A stretch of 64,000 nucleotides of DNA from Jacaranda mimosifolia (Eukaryota; Streptophyta; Magnoliopsida; Lamiales; Bignoniaceae), in assembly GCA_018894105.1 (NCBI GenBank), contig CM032121.1:30666230-30730229 (forward strand). Reading direction: 5' to 3'. The notes beneath the pieces were generated by a model. It was not told the origin of the DNA, made no database searches, and saw only the letters and a program-made list of their open reading frames with translations. Shown here one piece after another: positions 23,701 through 35,747 of the stretch. The translations under genes and the position numbers were made by a program. The first letter of the stretch is position 1. Each line of letters opens with the position of its first letter.

Positions 23701-24833
23701 AGGCAAATTATATGGTGTCACTATGATAGGTCAGCATGAATATGATGATGCAGATTAAGTGAAAGGTGCAAATCCATCAGTACATAAATAAAGCTTCACA
23801 TTTCTTGGGTTACATTCAAAGTCAAAATATGTTAGTTTGAATTATTTCCAAGCATTCTCATCTGATGGATGGCACATGATACCATCTGCTTGACAGTTCT
23901 CATGATGTAACGTCATGTGAGGTACTAAACTTATCGATGCATATAACCTCTACAACATAAGAATCAGAGGCAAATAGTGCATTATTTTGGTTGGGACATC
24001 TTAGAGCTTTCCTTTACCTCTTGTCTGATCCCGAGATTTGTACCTAAGTGCTCCACAAATCTTATATTGATTGTCATTTGCATCTTTTTTGTAATACAAC
24101 ACTCATTCATTCACATAACAATCAATTTTTTTTATCACCAAGCTGGGCTTACTAACTAGCTTGTGTGCATCATCATAATTAGTAGGTACACTATTCCCTC
24201 GCGTTAAGGCCTTAGACATTAATTGCAACACATCATCCATGGCATTATGAGACAAATTGTAGTCACTCTTATTGCTTCGCATTCTCACAGCAATGGATAA
24301 ATGAGAGTACATTTCACATCCATCCCATAACGGTTGATTGTTCTTGGATAACAAGTTATAAAACCTTTGAGCATCTTCATTGGTCTCTTCGCTATTATCA
24401 AATTGAAATAGTGCCCCTTTATACCCCCAATTAATCCCGGCTGCATCATATACTATTTCTGTATATCTATGTAGCTCATCGCCAAGATATTGATCTTGTT
24501 GACCACTAGTTGATGCGTCATAATCAAATCTATAATTATATATTTGCATGTAAGAATCTAACTCTCCATGGTCTATCTAGTGATAGTAGTATTCCTGAAA
24601 CCCTACACTATACAAGTTCATCCTAACTTCGTTGGGTTTTAACAATTGACATTTCATGTGACACCGTTTGCAAGGGCACCTAATGTTCCTATCTCTCGCA
24701 AACTGGGCAAACCGCATACATGATTAATAAATTCCTCGACCCTATCCATAAATTGAGGTCTAATTCCAGCACGACCAGGACACAACCTATTGTGCATCCA
24801 AACCCTATGTGAAGGAATATTATCCATCCGCAT
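20750..24833 (-). pseudogene. CACTA (En/Spm) TNP2-like transposase, unit 2
   Basis: This is the most complete transposase copy, reading from about 24827 down to 20750 on the minus strand. Order seen: a transposase-associated N-terminal domain (MDNIPSHRVWMHNRLCPGR, then after a frame change RNIRCPCKRCHMKCQ at about 24690); a conserved region at 24549-24103; Transposase_21 with DVMHIEKNM (about 22770) and IKGKTKDNVKARLDL; a DUF4218-like stretch SSNLARRVDKYG with LKSHDCHIFMELLLPIAF (22543-22316); and a DUF4216 domain (21474-21052) with FCCKWFNPIPVKETHIVHPQ, KQVHKVYYVPY and an acidic tail. Frameshifts and stops (for example the TAG at about 24577 after QEYYYH) plus the MITE at 22802-23143 disable it. 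In an intact element the product would bind the termini and cut them out. Confidence 0.88.
22802..23143. mobile_element. PIF/Harbinger (Tourist-like) MITE C inside the unit 2 transposase
   Basis: The 342-bp insertion has long inverted ends, GGGCCCACTTGGTTTTATTT at left and the reverse complement AGGGGTGTTTGGTTTTATTT at right. It is flanked by TTA (22799-22801 and 23144-23146). The uninterrupted site is present in unit 1 (about 7212) and unit 3 (about 39000). It has no coding capacity. Confidence 0.85.
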
Positions 24834-25829
24834 AATTAGACTATAATTAAAGGATTAGTTCATTTTATGTTATAAGTGGAAACTAAAGATTGCAATACTT
24901 TATTCCTAGTTAGATATATCTAGACATATTCACAAATACATATATCATATAACATGGTAAAAAAAATCCTTCAATATCACAACACCTTATTACTCCATAC
25001 ACATATAGGCAAGAAAACAATAACCTAACAGCAACAAATGGGAAGGTTTCATCCCTTCTCCCAGAGCCCATCCTCCAACCTAAACCACCAATTCTAAATT
25101 CTAAACTTAACACATGATTATTATTGATCATAAAGACATAAAATTTCCATAAGAGTTATTCAAATGCATAAGAGAAAAGTGCTCTTACCTTATCAAAATA
25201 TGTAGAGTATAAACACCTAAGGGAAATGAATGTATAAAAGCGATAGATATCAACAACTAAACTTCCTTAAATTACAATTAAAAAGAATAATTATAAATTA
25301 ATTCAATGATAACTTTCTAAGTATAACAAATTAATAACAGATAGCTACATATATATCGTATCATACTTTCTAAATGATGTTATAATTAACAAATATAATT
25401 TAACTAACATATAATAACTAATAAGAAATCAAACTACTATTAAATACTTAAATCACACATTGACAATAAGACACATACACTTGCTAATTAATTAGTAAAT
25501 TTATCAAACAAAAAATTTAACAAATAAAACCCTAAAATATCAACTTCTAAAACCCTAAACACATATTAATAAATTAAAACAACAAAGACAAATGTAAACC
25601 CAAAGTTACTATCGAATCTTTGCAAAATTAAACTGTTAAGCCATAATGTATCAATCATTTCCAAGATTTATAAATGCTTGCGCATAAAACACCAACAAAC
25701 TAAATCCATAAACTAAAACCTTCACATGATTATAATTAGAAACATAATTAATTTTCAAATATATTCAATGCATACATTCATATACATATATATATACATA
25801 CATACATATATATAAACACATACATACAT
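24834..25829. other. CACTA 5' non-coding and subterminal stretch, unit 2
   Basis: AT-rich DNA upstream of the transposase start (minus strand), with no gene seen. It ends in a run of CATATATA/CATACA microsatellite (about 25785-25829), into which the solo LTR at 25830 appears to have inserted. The same microsatellite resumes at 28580. Confidence 0.55.
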
Positions 25830-28572
25830 TGTGGTGCCTGACCCAGGGTAATCCCTAAGGGGAGGTGCCACCAATTCAAACTTAAAACATAATATAAAAG
25901 ATAACTGAAAAGCCCAAAATTCAACAAGCTTAAAAATGGTAGCAGCATACTTCTAAACTCAAAAGAACTTACAAGAAGTGCAATATATACATACCAAACA
26001 TCTCCAGTTAATATTCAAACATATCATCTATCTCAAGTCTTAGAGCTACGATAAGGTTATGTCTATATATATATATACAAAACACCTAATCTATTACAAA
26101 ACAGTTCCTTCTAGCCAAGCCATACACCCTCAATCTTCACTTAGACCTATCTAGGAAGAGAATAAAAAAAAAAAAAAGGGCAAGTTCTAAAGACTTAGTG
26201 AGGGGGATACGACAAACAATCAAAGGAAAATTGTCAAAGGGGCAAAAATTCAACATATTTATCAACAAGCAAGTCATCACAATTAGAAACACGATTATAC
26301 AAAACGTAAATAATATCAATTCAGCAAACAGAACCTCTTCGTCCTTATTACTCCCTGAATAGAGTACAAACAGAATCAAATAGAAACACAATGCACAATA
26401 TGCATAACAGATTTTCCTTATTCCCCGTTATATGATACTAACATAACAACATGTCTCAATCATAATAGCTGAGACGTGTCCCAAGCATAATAGCTGGGAA
26501 TAACATAATAGCATGTCCCAAGCATAACAACTAGGAACAACACGTCCGTAATTTATCTCAATATGACAAAAACAAGTGGTAAGCAAATGCCACCAAGGCC
26601 ATACAAACGATATGCATAACGATTTCAATTAGGAGTGAAAAAACACAATTTGGTTGGTAAGATCCAAAAATTGACGCAATAAAGGGGAAAGCCGGTAAGG
26701 GTGTAGTGCATACAGAACAAATAACAGAGAGGACAATAAGAGTTCTGGACACCAGAATGAGTATAATCAAATTTTCAACAAATAAACATAAGGAGTTCAA
26801 ACAATTAAAGATTTCAAATAAACAAAGCACATTCACTTACTAGAACAAAGGTAAGCTTAACCCTCACCTTGACTCCTTAGAGGTGCTATTACGTCTCACG
26901 GTCCTGGAGGCTTTAGCTCCTCGTTACCTATTCCAATAGAACATATTATATGTCAAAACATTAGCATTGTAACCTTTAGCAATAATTAAACCATTTATAC
27001 CTTAATATTAGGTATTACTGATTACGAGGCACATCTACCTAGCCCCAGTTCTTGCCTCATTTGGGATATGGTAACCTAGGCTAGAATATTCCATTAATAA
27101 TTAATCATTGCAACATTACACAAAGTTAGACTTAATTACACTGATTAAATTAATAATAATTACATTCTAATTACCAATCTGGGCCTATTAGCACTATACA
27201 CAACTTATATATCCAAATATTTCAACTTGACATCATAAATCTTATCTTGATAATCCATAGTTACAATTTGGTGCACTTAATCTTACCTTAGCATTAGTAA
27301 TTATCTTAATATTTTAACTGAGCTCAATCAAGAGAAATTTAACTTTTTAATTAGAATTTTACTCATAGTATCGAATTTAATGCTCTAAGTCCATGATAAA
27401 TAAATCTAGGCTACCCGTACGAATTTACATGTTTTCCAAATAACAAGTAATTTTAGTAACATTACACAATTTAGATTCCTCAATTACATCAATTAGCCCA
27501 ATTTAATGTTAATTAGCTTCTAGTTTACGATTTGAGTCTACATATACTTACAACCGAATTTCTATTTGATCATTTTAGTCTACAATCACAATTCTTGATT
27601 CAATTTACTTAAATTTACAATGAAAATTGGCTTTACAATTTAATATGATTAAATTAGGAATCTAATTAGTTAATCAAGATTTTACCAAATTGACTAAGTT
27701 CAAGGTCAATTTGAAATTTGAAACATTGTCGCATGTGTCCGAATCGCTGTTCTGGAGATTCTGCTTGGAAGTTATTGGACCATCGCAGAGCTCCACCACG
27801 TCGCTGCTGGAACTAGGTTCCACCACCACAAACTAATGCATTTTTCCATGCTGAGCAAAAGCCCTCTTTCAATTTTCACCTTCGTCAACAAATCGATGGT
27901 CAATTTGAAGAGGAAAGTTCACAATGCTGTCGCCAGCTACTACGTGTTCCTGCTTCAATTCCGCTGGCTCCGATGGTCCGTTTCTGCAATTGACCATACT
28001 AGCGTGCTTTATTAAATGAGCCCATCAAAAACCACTACGTAAACCCAGGCTCCAATCATCGAAATCTGGTGACCCGCCACCACCGTTGTGCGCTACCTTT
28101 GGCTTTAAATTCCTCGACATTTCACTTGTTGTTTCACAATGAATTTGATACCGTTGTGTTCTTTGTGATGATAGGAAGATGGTCGTCGATTTGGTTCTTT
28201 GATTCACCGATGTTGGTGAGAGATAGTTGGAGGTGAAAGTGACAGGAAATGCATGTGAGAATTAGATAGAAATGAGGGCTCTTGTTTTATATTTTTTATT
28301 TTCTCAAATTGCAAATTCCTCCCCAAAACATTCTCTCAAAATTCTATTGGGTCCTTCAACTTTTTTAGTGTCTTGCATTGGCCCCTTCAACTTATCAATA
28401 CCCGCATTAACCCGGTTGACCTATTTTAATTTCGAATTGACCCCCAAAAGTCTCAGGGTCCTTATAATTATGTCCTCCTTATTTATATTTTGAACCCCAA
28501 AATTTTTGTCCAATTAATATTTTGATTTTTAAAATCCTATTTTTGAAAATACTAAATTTATGGGTGTTTATA
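25830..28572 (-). mobile_element. Solo LTR, Gypsy-type family L1 (minus strand)
   Basis: Read on the minus strand it begins TATAAACACCCATAAATTTA and ends GGGATTACCCTGGGTCAGGC...ACA. Both ends align with those of the element at 49076-52460, which begins TGTAACGCCCCTAAAATTCA and ends with CTTAGG, TTA and ACA at matching places. So the two are members of one LTR family, here about 2.74 kb. No internal coding region is attached. A GC-richer part with proline/arginine-like codons (27720-28260) corresponds to 49560-50010 of the relative. A short cluster of the minisatellite word seen in the relative (GCTATTATGCTTGGGACA on the minus strand) lies at 26450-26550. No target duplication is recognisable in the microsatellite flanks. 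Confidence 0.68.
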
Positions 28573-29136
28573 ATTTTTTTATACACATATATAAATACAT
28601 ACACATAAATTTGAATAATACATGTATGAAAATATTAACATAATTAAACAAATAAGCCAATGGTGGGCATACCGGTGGAGCAATGGTGGCATGGCAATGG
28701 GTCAGTGGGTGGCAATGCCTTGTCCAACGATTGCTTCAAGACGGAGAGAGGAGGAGATAAAGAGAGAGGAGAGGAGAAAGTGAAAGAAAGAAGCGAAGAA
28801 CTGTTCTGGACGACTAAAATTTTTAATTTTTTAGAGGATTTCCAATGGAATTGTGTCGAAAAATTCCCTTGATCACTAAAGCATTTAATATTTAATAAAA
28901 AATATTCTTTTAGATTTTTCGACAAAAAAATCATTGGAAAAATTGTCAAAAAATATTTTCGAAGGATATTCCATCATAAAATTTAGCCCCAAGAATGTGG
29001 CAAATTTCTCCAATTTCTCCATAAGAATTACAGCAGATTTCTAATGGCTATCCAATTTGTCGAAAATCCTGCGCAAATCCATAGAAAATTTCTGATAGCT
29101 ATACTCCATCAGAAAAAAAGAAAATTTTCTGTTGTG
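28573..29136 (-). repeat. Subterminal region and end of the CACTA element, unit 2
   Basis: Homologous to 7854-8425. It ends AAAATTTTCTGTTGTG at 29136, a mutated form of the TTTGTAGTG terminus, followed by AAA. Subterminal words such as CATTGGAAAAATTGTC are more decayed than in unit 1. Confidence 0.8.
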
Positions 29137-29390
29137 AAATCGATTCCACATGTGAAATTTTTCGTGGAAAATAAATAAGCCCTTTTATGCAAAAAATGAT
29201 AAACAATATATTTTTAATTTCTCTTTTCCAAATGTGTGAAAAAGAAATTGCATACCCAACAAATGCTGAAATTTATTATATGGAAATTTTATTTTCATGT
29301 GAATTAATTGACTGTTATAAGATCATGTGATCATTACTTCAGGTAACTTGAAAAATCCTCTTTGACCTTTTGTTTAATGAGCTCTAAGAG

Positions 29391-29934
29391 TAGGGATATG
29401 GGTTTGGGTATGACACGGATGCACCCCAAATTTGTTCTGCTTAGAGCAAGTTCTGAAAGTATAAATGAGTTTGGAGCAGGCTTCGGCTTTTAATTTTTCA
29501 ATCCAGACCTACTGCAAATCCGCACCATTAGAATATTATATATTTGAGAAATGTACATATCACATACATGCTTTATATAAAAGTAATATTGTCTTCACAA
29601 ATAGTTTATGCATCGAATATTGATATCTAAGTAGCAACAATTTTGCAATTTATAATTTTTCAAGAACAAAAATATGTATATATAAATATTTAAACAAATA
29701 ATTCTTTATAAATGACATTATTTCTCTTTTTAGAAAGTTATGGTGATATTATATTTTTTAAAAATTATTTTTTTAATTTTTTTAAATATACAATACACGT
29801 TTGACTGGCCTTATTGGTCCAACTATTAAGATTCAGCTATGGGGCGGGAAAGGTCTTGTATCCTAAAAAATCTTAATGAGACGGATCTTGGGTGGTGACG
29901 AAACCATAACAAACCCACCCCATTGCTACCCGTA
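29391..29934. mobile_element. Non-autonomous hAT-like element, unit 2 copy
   Basis: A 544-bp copy of the outer element at 8674-10026, starting TAGGGATATGGGTTTGGG, with the same flanks TCTAAGAG (29383-29390) and TTTAAGAG (29935-29942). It lacks the nested 784-bp insertion, so it serves as an empty-site control. Confidence 0.72.
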
Positions 29935-30365
29935 TTTAAGAGCTATAGGGAACCACATTGCTAATGAGTTGCTCTAAATGGAACCAAAAGCTAATAGTTT
30001 TCTGTTGAAATGATGGGACTTGAGACTTGTGTGACTGCTAGAAAATGTTGCAATTTGGGCCTTGAGGAAGAGAACTATAAGTTTAGTTTTCAGTGTCCTA
30101 ATTGATAATTAGAAATCATTAAGATGATTCCTTGATCTCAATATATCTCGGACCGTGAGCCACATACTGACTACAAAGTCAGTCAAAATAGGTTTATCAA
30201 TATAACCCATAATAGTTACCATTTTCCTTAGGCTTCAAAACAACAACATTACAATCAATCTATCACACTCAAAAAATTATTAGCTATAACTAGACATCAA
30301 AGACACCGAAGACCAATAAATTACAAAGAAAGACATGCCTCACATTTTACCTTTGAAGGAACTAT

Positions 30366-30388
30366 ATATATATATATATATATATTAG
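30366..30388. repeat. AT dinucleotide microsatellite
   Basis: A run of TA repeats of about 23 bp. The corresponding sites in units 2 and 4 (about 16077 and 41405) have only a few repeats, so the run grew after duplication. Confidence 0.9.
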
Positions 30389-30643
30389 ATCAGAAAAAGC
30401 CATAGAGAAAACAATTAAGATCATATTCATATCAGACCAATGGAAGTTTGAAAGCAATATCACAAATTTCTATATGTATATATATTGCAAAATGCAAGAA
30501 TATTGTACCAAGCATTTGATTCATATATGTGTATAAGAATTCAAATTATATACTAAAAATATCAAAACTTCCAGCCCTTTTGTACTCTTCGACCTATTTA
30601 ATTTATAATAAACTACAGAAAAATGTTGTCCATCAAAGGAAGA

Positions 30644-32500
30644 TTAATGGAAGATTGGACTCATGAAGAAATCCCAACCTTGTGGACTGTCATCTAGTGC
30701 TTCCCATGGAGCTCCTATTGGGAGCTCCCACATCGAGAGTACCTCCATTAGCTGCAGCGTTGAATTCCTGGTCATAATCAGATAGCACTGCTGCAGTTCC
30801 AGGAATATTTGTGGCTGCAAATGGAACCATTTCTGGTTTGCAATTACTTCCTTCTACCTCATTAGTTCAATCAAATAAACCACATTCATTCAATTTCTTC
30901 ATAACTTCAGCATTTTCACTATCCCATTCATCAGCAGCAGCATCAGTCCCATAGTTGTCGGACAACTAGTAGCCTCGACATGATCACAAGTAGTAGTTGC
31001 TGCTACTTCTGCAACCTGAGACACCATTGATGAATTAATATTTGTTTCGATATTTGAATGATGTGCAAATGGAACTACTTCTGCTTCACAATTGTTTCCT
31101 TGATCTACCTCATCAGTATAGTCAAATAAACCGCATTGATTCACTTCCTGTATAACCTCATTACTTTCACTATCCCATTGAACAGAGTTTCCAATAGTCG
31201 CCATCGGACAACTAGCAGCTCCACATGATCAGAAATGCTGGTTGTGTTTACTGCAGCCTCAGACTCAAGTACTGATGAATTAATATTATTGGTGTTGATA
31301 TTTGAAAGATGCTGATGATCAACAAATAACTCATTCCTCTCTTGATGATAGTCGTAATTTGGTGCTATTTCTTCTTTCCATTTAATCCGGCAGAGTACAA
31401 AATCCTTGAGTTGCACCTGATATTACATAGAAATCACGGATTGTTGGAAATCAAACCTTAAAATCAAATTAGTTATATCCCCATACATAACACATGTAGC
31501 TTTGAATATAGAAATGTGCGTCCCTGATTATACAGGCATAATTATATACGGATAAATTTTTGTGTTTATAATTATATGTGCAAATAAAGATACCGTAATA
31601 ACCATAAAAAAATTACCACAGCTAACTGTTTACCTAAGTAAACCAAATAAATTTGTGAAAAAACATCATTTAATCGTAACTTCGATCCATATTATAGTTA
31701 AACATGAAATAAAAAGTCATTAAATTCGATTTAATTTACATAGATTAATTAATTTTTTCTGAAATCATAATTGCGTATCGAACAATAATTGGTGGCCTAA
31801 TGATGTTAACATCCTTGAACACTAAATTTCAACTAATTGGTGCCTAGTACGCGAGCGCCTCAAATTTGTAAACAAGAAACATAAATTCGTATGTCCTCCA
31901 GAGAGCTACCCCTGTCATATATAGTGAAAACTGAAGAAAATATGGTAGTTCGATAACAATTCAGGAATAACATCATCAGACGAATTAAAACATACGTTGT
32001 GGCTGGAATTCAAGCTGTCCGGGAGGGAATGTTCCTTCATAAGCCATTTTCCATGGTGACAAGATTGTTTGTTCTCATATCCTATGTTCTCTTGTATCCA
32101 ACGAGTCTTTCTCTACCATCAAAAATCTTTTCGCCTTTGTTTTGGCTCTTCTAGGTGCCTAATCTTCAACTCTACGAATGAACCCTAAACCATCTTCATT
32201 GTTTTTCTTAACCGTCCTCTTCAACCGAGTCCAATAATATTGAACTTTTTCACAGGTGTTGCCGAAAATCTCCTATGGTTCTTGACCGCCGTAAACATGT
32301 GCTGTCTTGATTAAATCTTGACCGGGAATTGGCCTCTTAGTGACAAAAGTGAAGAAGACAATACAAGAGCTCTTCGTCCGTAGGATGAAACCTCCAGCCC
32401 TAATGAGAATCGTCCATATTTCTGATATGAAGGTGAGGGAAAGTTTTAACTTCAATCAAAATATTATTGTGAAAGTGTTTCCGGCGTCCAAGATTAATCT
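30644..32500 (-). pseudogene. NAC-domain transcription factor relic, unit 3
   Basis: Third visible copy of the NAC gene. Exon A (about 32500-31996) contains the subdomain A motif GWRFHPTDEELLYCLL, but a TAG at 32400-32402 precedes it (TGG in the other copies) and a 1-bp insertion near 32345 shifts the frame just after it. Splice sites are good here: donor GTATGT starting at 31995 and acceptor CAG at 31417-31419. Exon B runs from 31416 with VQLKDFVLCRIKWKEE to a stop at 30644-30646 and is broken by frameshifts near 31200 and 30940. The acidic tail with its internal duplication is recognisable (VQWDSESNEV, GLFDYTDEVDQG). This copy is a clear pseudogene. Confidence 0.9.
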
Positions 32501-32631
32501 GTGAATTTGATAAATGGGCCATCAGTTTTGAGGTTCTTGATTTTTTTGATTTTCTTGAATGTGATCATTGGATGCTTGTAGACATTTTGTTTGGTAGGTA
32601 ATCTTTTTTTGAAGAGTTTGTGTTTGACAAC

Positions 32632-33965
32632 AATAATTTAGCGGGAACAAATGGTCTTGAACAATCTTTAGATGAATTGTTTGATAATACTAATTAAATT
32701 GTTTTGAATTTCTTTAAATAAAACATAATAATATAATAACATGAAATAATACCAAGATAGTGTTATCTTATCTCATGGTCCAAAAGTGATGGAAAGATGC
32801 TGTTGCTCTTTAAATACTGCTCATTAAAAGATACCATCAATGTGCGTGCTAAAACTTTTATAGTACAAGTAATAGATTTCTCAAGTATTCTTTTATATGT
32901 TACTATGTCTTTTTAATATTTTCAATACATCTTTATATTTTATATTTTTAGGATAAATAAAAGGAAAAAAATTAAGATGAGATAAATTAATTGAAGAAAA
33001 AAAAAAAGTAAATAATAGGGGAAAAAAAAAACATTTTGTTACTATCTTTTGAAATGGAGTTAATTTTGTCAACTTATGAAATGACACACCACTAAGGCCC
33101 TATCACTTTACATATAACTAGTAATGTTAACACACTCAATGTGTGTGCTAAATATTTGTAGTATAAAATACATAGAATTTTTATTTAATTTTTATGTGTT
33201 ACTATAATTTGATATTTTCAATGAATTTATTTAAATTTTTTATGGTGAGTAAAAAGAAAAATCTGAGATAGAAGGAAAAGAAACAATCAAATAATTAAAG
33301 AGAAAAATATTCGAGAAGAGATAAAAAGAACTACACTAGGAGTTTTGAAGTTTAAAAAATAATATCTTAGGAAGACCATCTGAAAACATAATATAAACAT
33401 TGCTTTATATATTACTCGCAGCTCTGGCACACTCAATGAGCATGTTAAATTTTTGTAGTATAAAATTTATAAAGTGTTTATTCACTTTTTATATATTATT
33501 AATAATTTTTAATATTTTAATGTATTTATTTAAATTTTTTATGTATGTTGAGTAAAAGAAAAATAAACTATGATGAAGGAAAAAGAAAAAAAAATAACTG
33601 GAGAAAAAATATTAACGAAGAGAAAAGAAAACTATCTTAGTAGTCACGAGGATTAAAAATGATAAGAGCATTTTTAGATAGATCACTTAGCAACGTATCA
33701 AAAGGGGATAGATACTTTAAATATAGTATATATATATAATAATAATGTCTACACAGAAACTTTATGGTACCAAGTTAGTATCTTTTTCGTCCCATTCTTC
33801 AAAGTGGTGGGAAGATGCATCTATTCATTTGTAAAAAGGCAACATAGGAAATGCTTAAATGTAATTTAACTAAAAGAATTTTAGGGTAGGTAATTATATA
33901 GTGACCTCTAAAGTGAAACTCTATTGTACTGTCATCGATCGAGCACTGATTTTTTCAGCATTAAC
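32632..33965 (-). repeat. Upstream repeats of NAC unit 3 with Helitron-like 3' ends
   Basis: Unit 3 copy of 1-1505 and 18274-19760. The inverted repeat CACAC-TCAAT-GTGTG at 33131-33145 next to ACTAG at about 33118 is well kept; the next terminus at about 33415 reads ACTCGCAG and is decayed. A short deletion near 32815 removes part of the first repeat. Confidence 0.58.
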
Positions 33966-34479
33966 AATTTGTTGGTTTCACTGTCTAAAAGTGGCCTAAA
34001 CATTACTTAGATTGTTAATTTTAATATTACGTGTTGTGAGACATTTTAATATTTATGTTAATAAGCATTGCGGACAAAACAAGCAATGAATCCTCATAGA
34101 TGTTCGAGATGAAATAAAGTAGGTCAAAGTTAGATTGAACTTAAAATACCATACAGACGAAATGATATTTTATTTTGAGAGTAAGAGTTTGTCTTGTGTT
34201 ATATGGACAAGAGACATGTAACGCCTAAGTGAATTTTTGTTAATTCTGAAGACAACAAAAAGCTTTTGAAATTTATAGCAATTTTCTTGCTTGAAATTAA
34301 CAAACATAGTTGTTGCGCCATTAGTCTAGCTAAAAGAAAATAAAAAGAGAAAGAAGAAAACAAAAAATTGTTGATTTTAATTGAAGAAGTTGAAGGACCG
34401 TTTGGAGGATAAAAAAAGTTAAATGATGGTAACTTTTGAATGGATCTCAAATTTGTGATAAAATAACTGAAAAATAAAT

Positions 34480-34828
34480 CAAAATAATTATTAGAGTATA
34501 TAAAATTCGTTGTAATTATCTAAGTTAGTGGAAGAAATTTGTACATTGTCGACTTAAAAATTTATGTTTTTTATTCTTTTAATTTACACGCATATACTGC
34601 ACTTGGAGACCTCTACATAATCAAAGTATGAGGATGATATTACTAAAATAATTCAAAAATAATTATTAGAGTATATAAAATTCATTCTAATTATCTAAGT
34701 TTGTGGAAGGAATTGTAGATTGTTGACTTAAAAATTTAAGTTTTTTATTCTTTCAATTTACACGCGTATACTGCACTTAGAGACCTCCACATAATCAAAG
34801 TATGAGGACGATATTACTGAATTAACTC
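34480..34828. repeat. Direct tandem duplication of ~175 bp, unit 3
   Basis: A segment starting AATAATTATTAGAGTATATA occurs twice in a row (about 34480-34650 and 34656-34828), both copies containing the word CTACATAATCAAAGTATGAG or CCACATAATCAAAGTATGAG. Unit 4 has a single copy (about 57853-58015), so the duplication is private to unit 3. Confidence 0.85.
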
Positions 34829-35747
34829 ACCACTCAATTACATTTACCATTGCTCAAATGTTTAGTTAAAAAGCATATTTGCTGGATGCTATTCACTATA
34901 AGCCTTTATTTCGGCACTTACCTATTCTTTTTAAAGAAACACCACAAAAAAACTTGCTTTTTTCAATGGGATTTTCTAACGGACTCCAATGGATTTTCGA
35001 CGAATTCTTTTGCATCAGAAAAGCTCTTGTAACAAATACGTTTCCGTGATTTTCCAACAGCAGCACTTTCGTTGGAAAAATTTTGACAGATTTTCGATGT
35101 TCTTTTGTAGGATTTTTTATTGTTTCAAACAGTTCAATTTTCGTTAGATTTCCAAATGAAATTTTCGTTGAAAAATTTTTGACGGATTTTCGGGTACTTT
35201 CTAACGGATTTTTTTAATTAATATATATATATTTTCCTATTCATAGGAATATTGTTGGTAATCCATTGGAGTTTTTTATATTAATAAATAAATTAAATTT
35301 TTCGTTAGAATTTCGTATATTTTTTTTAATTTAATCATTTTAATTTTATTTTTTGCACCTATAACCTATTGAAACATTTTGTATACTACAAAGCTATAAA
35401 TATATGAATTCATAGAAATTATTATATATTTCAAAAAATTATAATCCTATAAATATAAATCTTCATTACAAAGAAAATATAAAAAGATGCACACCATCTA
35501 TTAGCCAATGTGGCATGGAGCGGGGTGAATATTTCACTAGCATGGTGGTAGCGGGAAGTCAGATATGTACGTTACTAGTGTGCCATCTAGGAATAAAAAA
35601 TAAACATACGTCAAATATTTTAATATGTACGGACGACCATATCAACATGACAAACTAATCAACTACATATGTGAAATGCATAAGAACAATTAAAAACTAA
35701 AATGAATAAAACAAACATGTTCAAACAAATATGACATACCGCTAACA

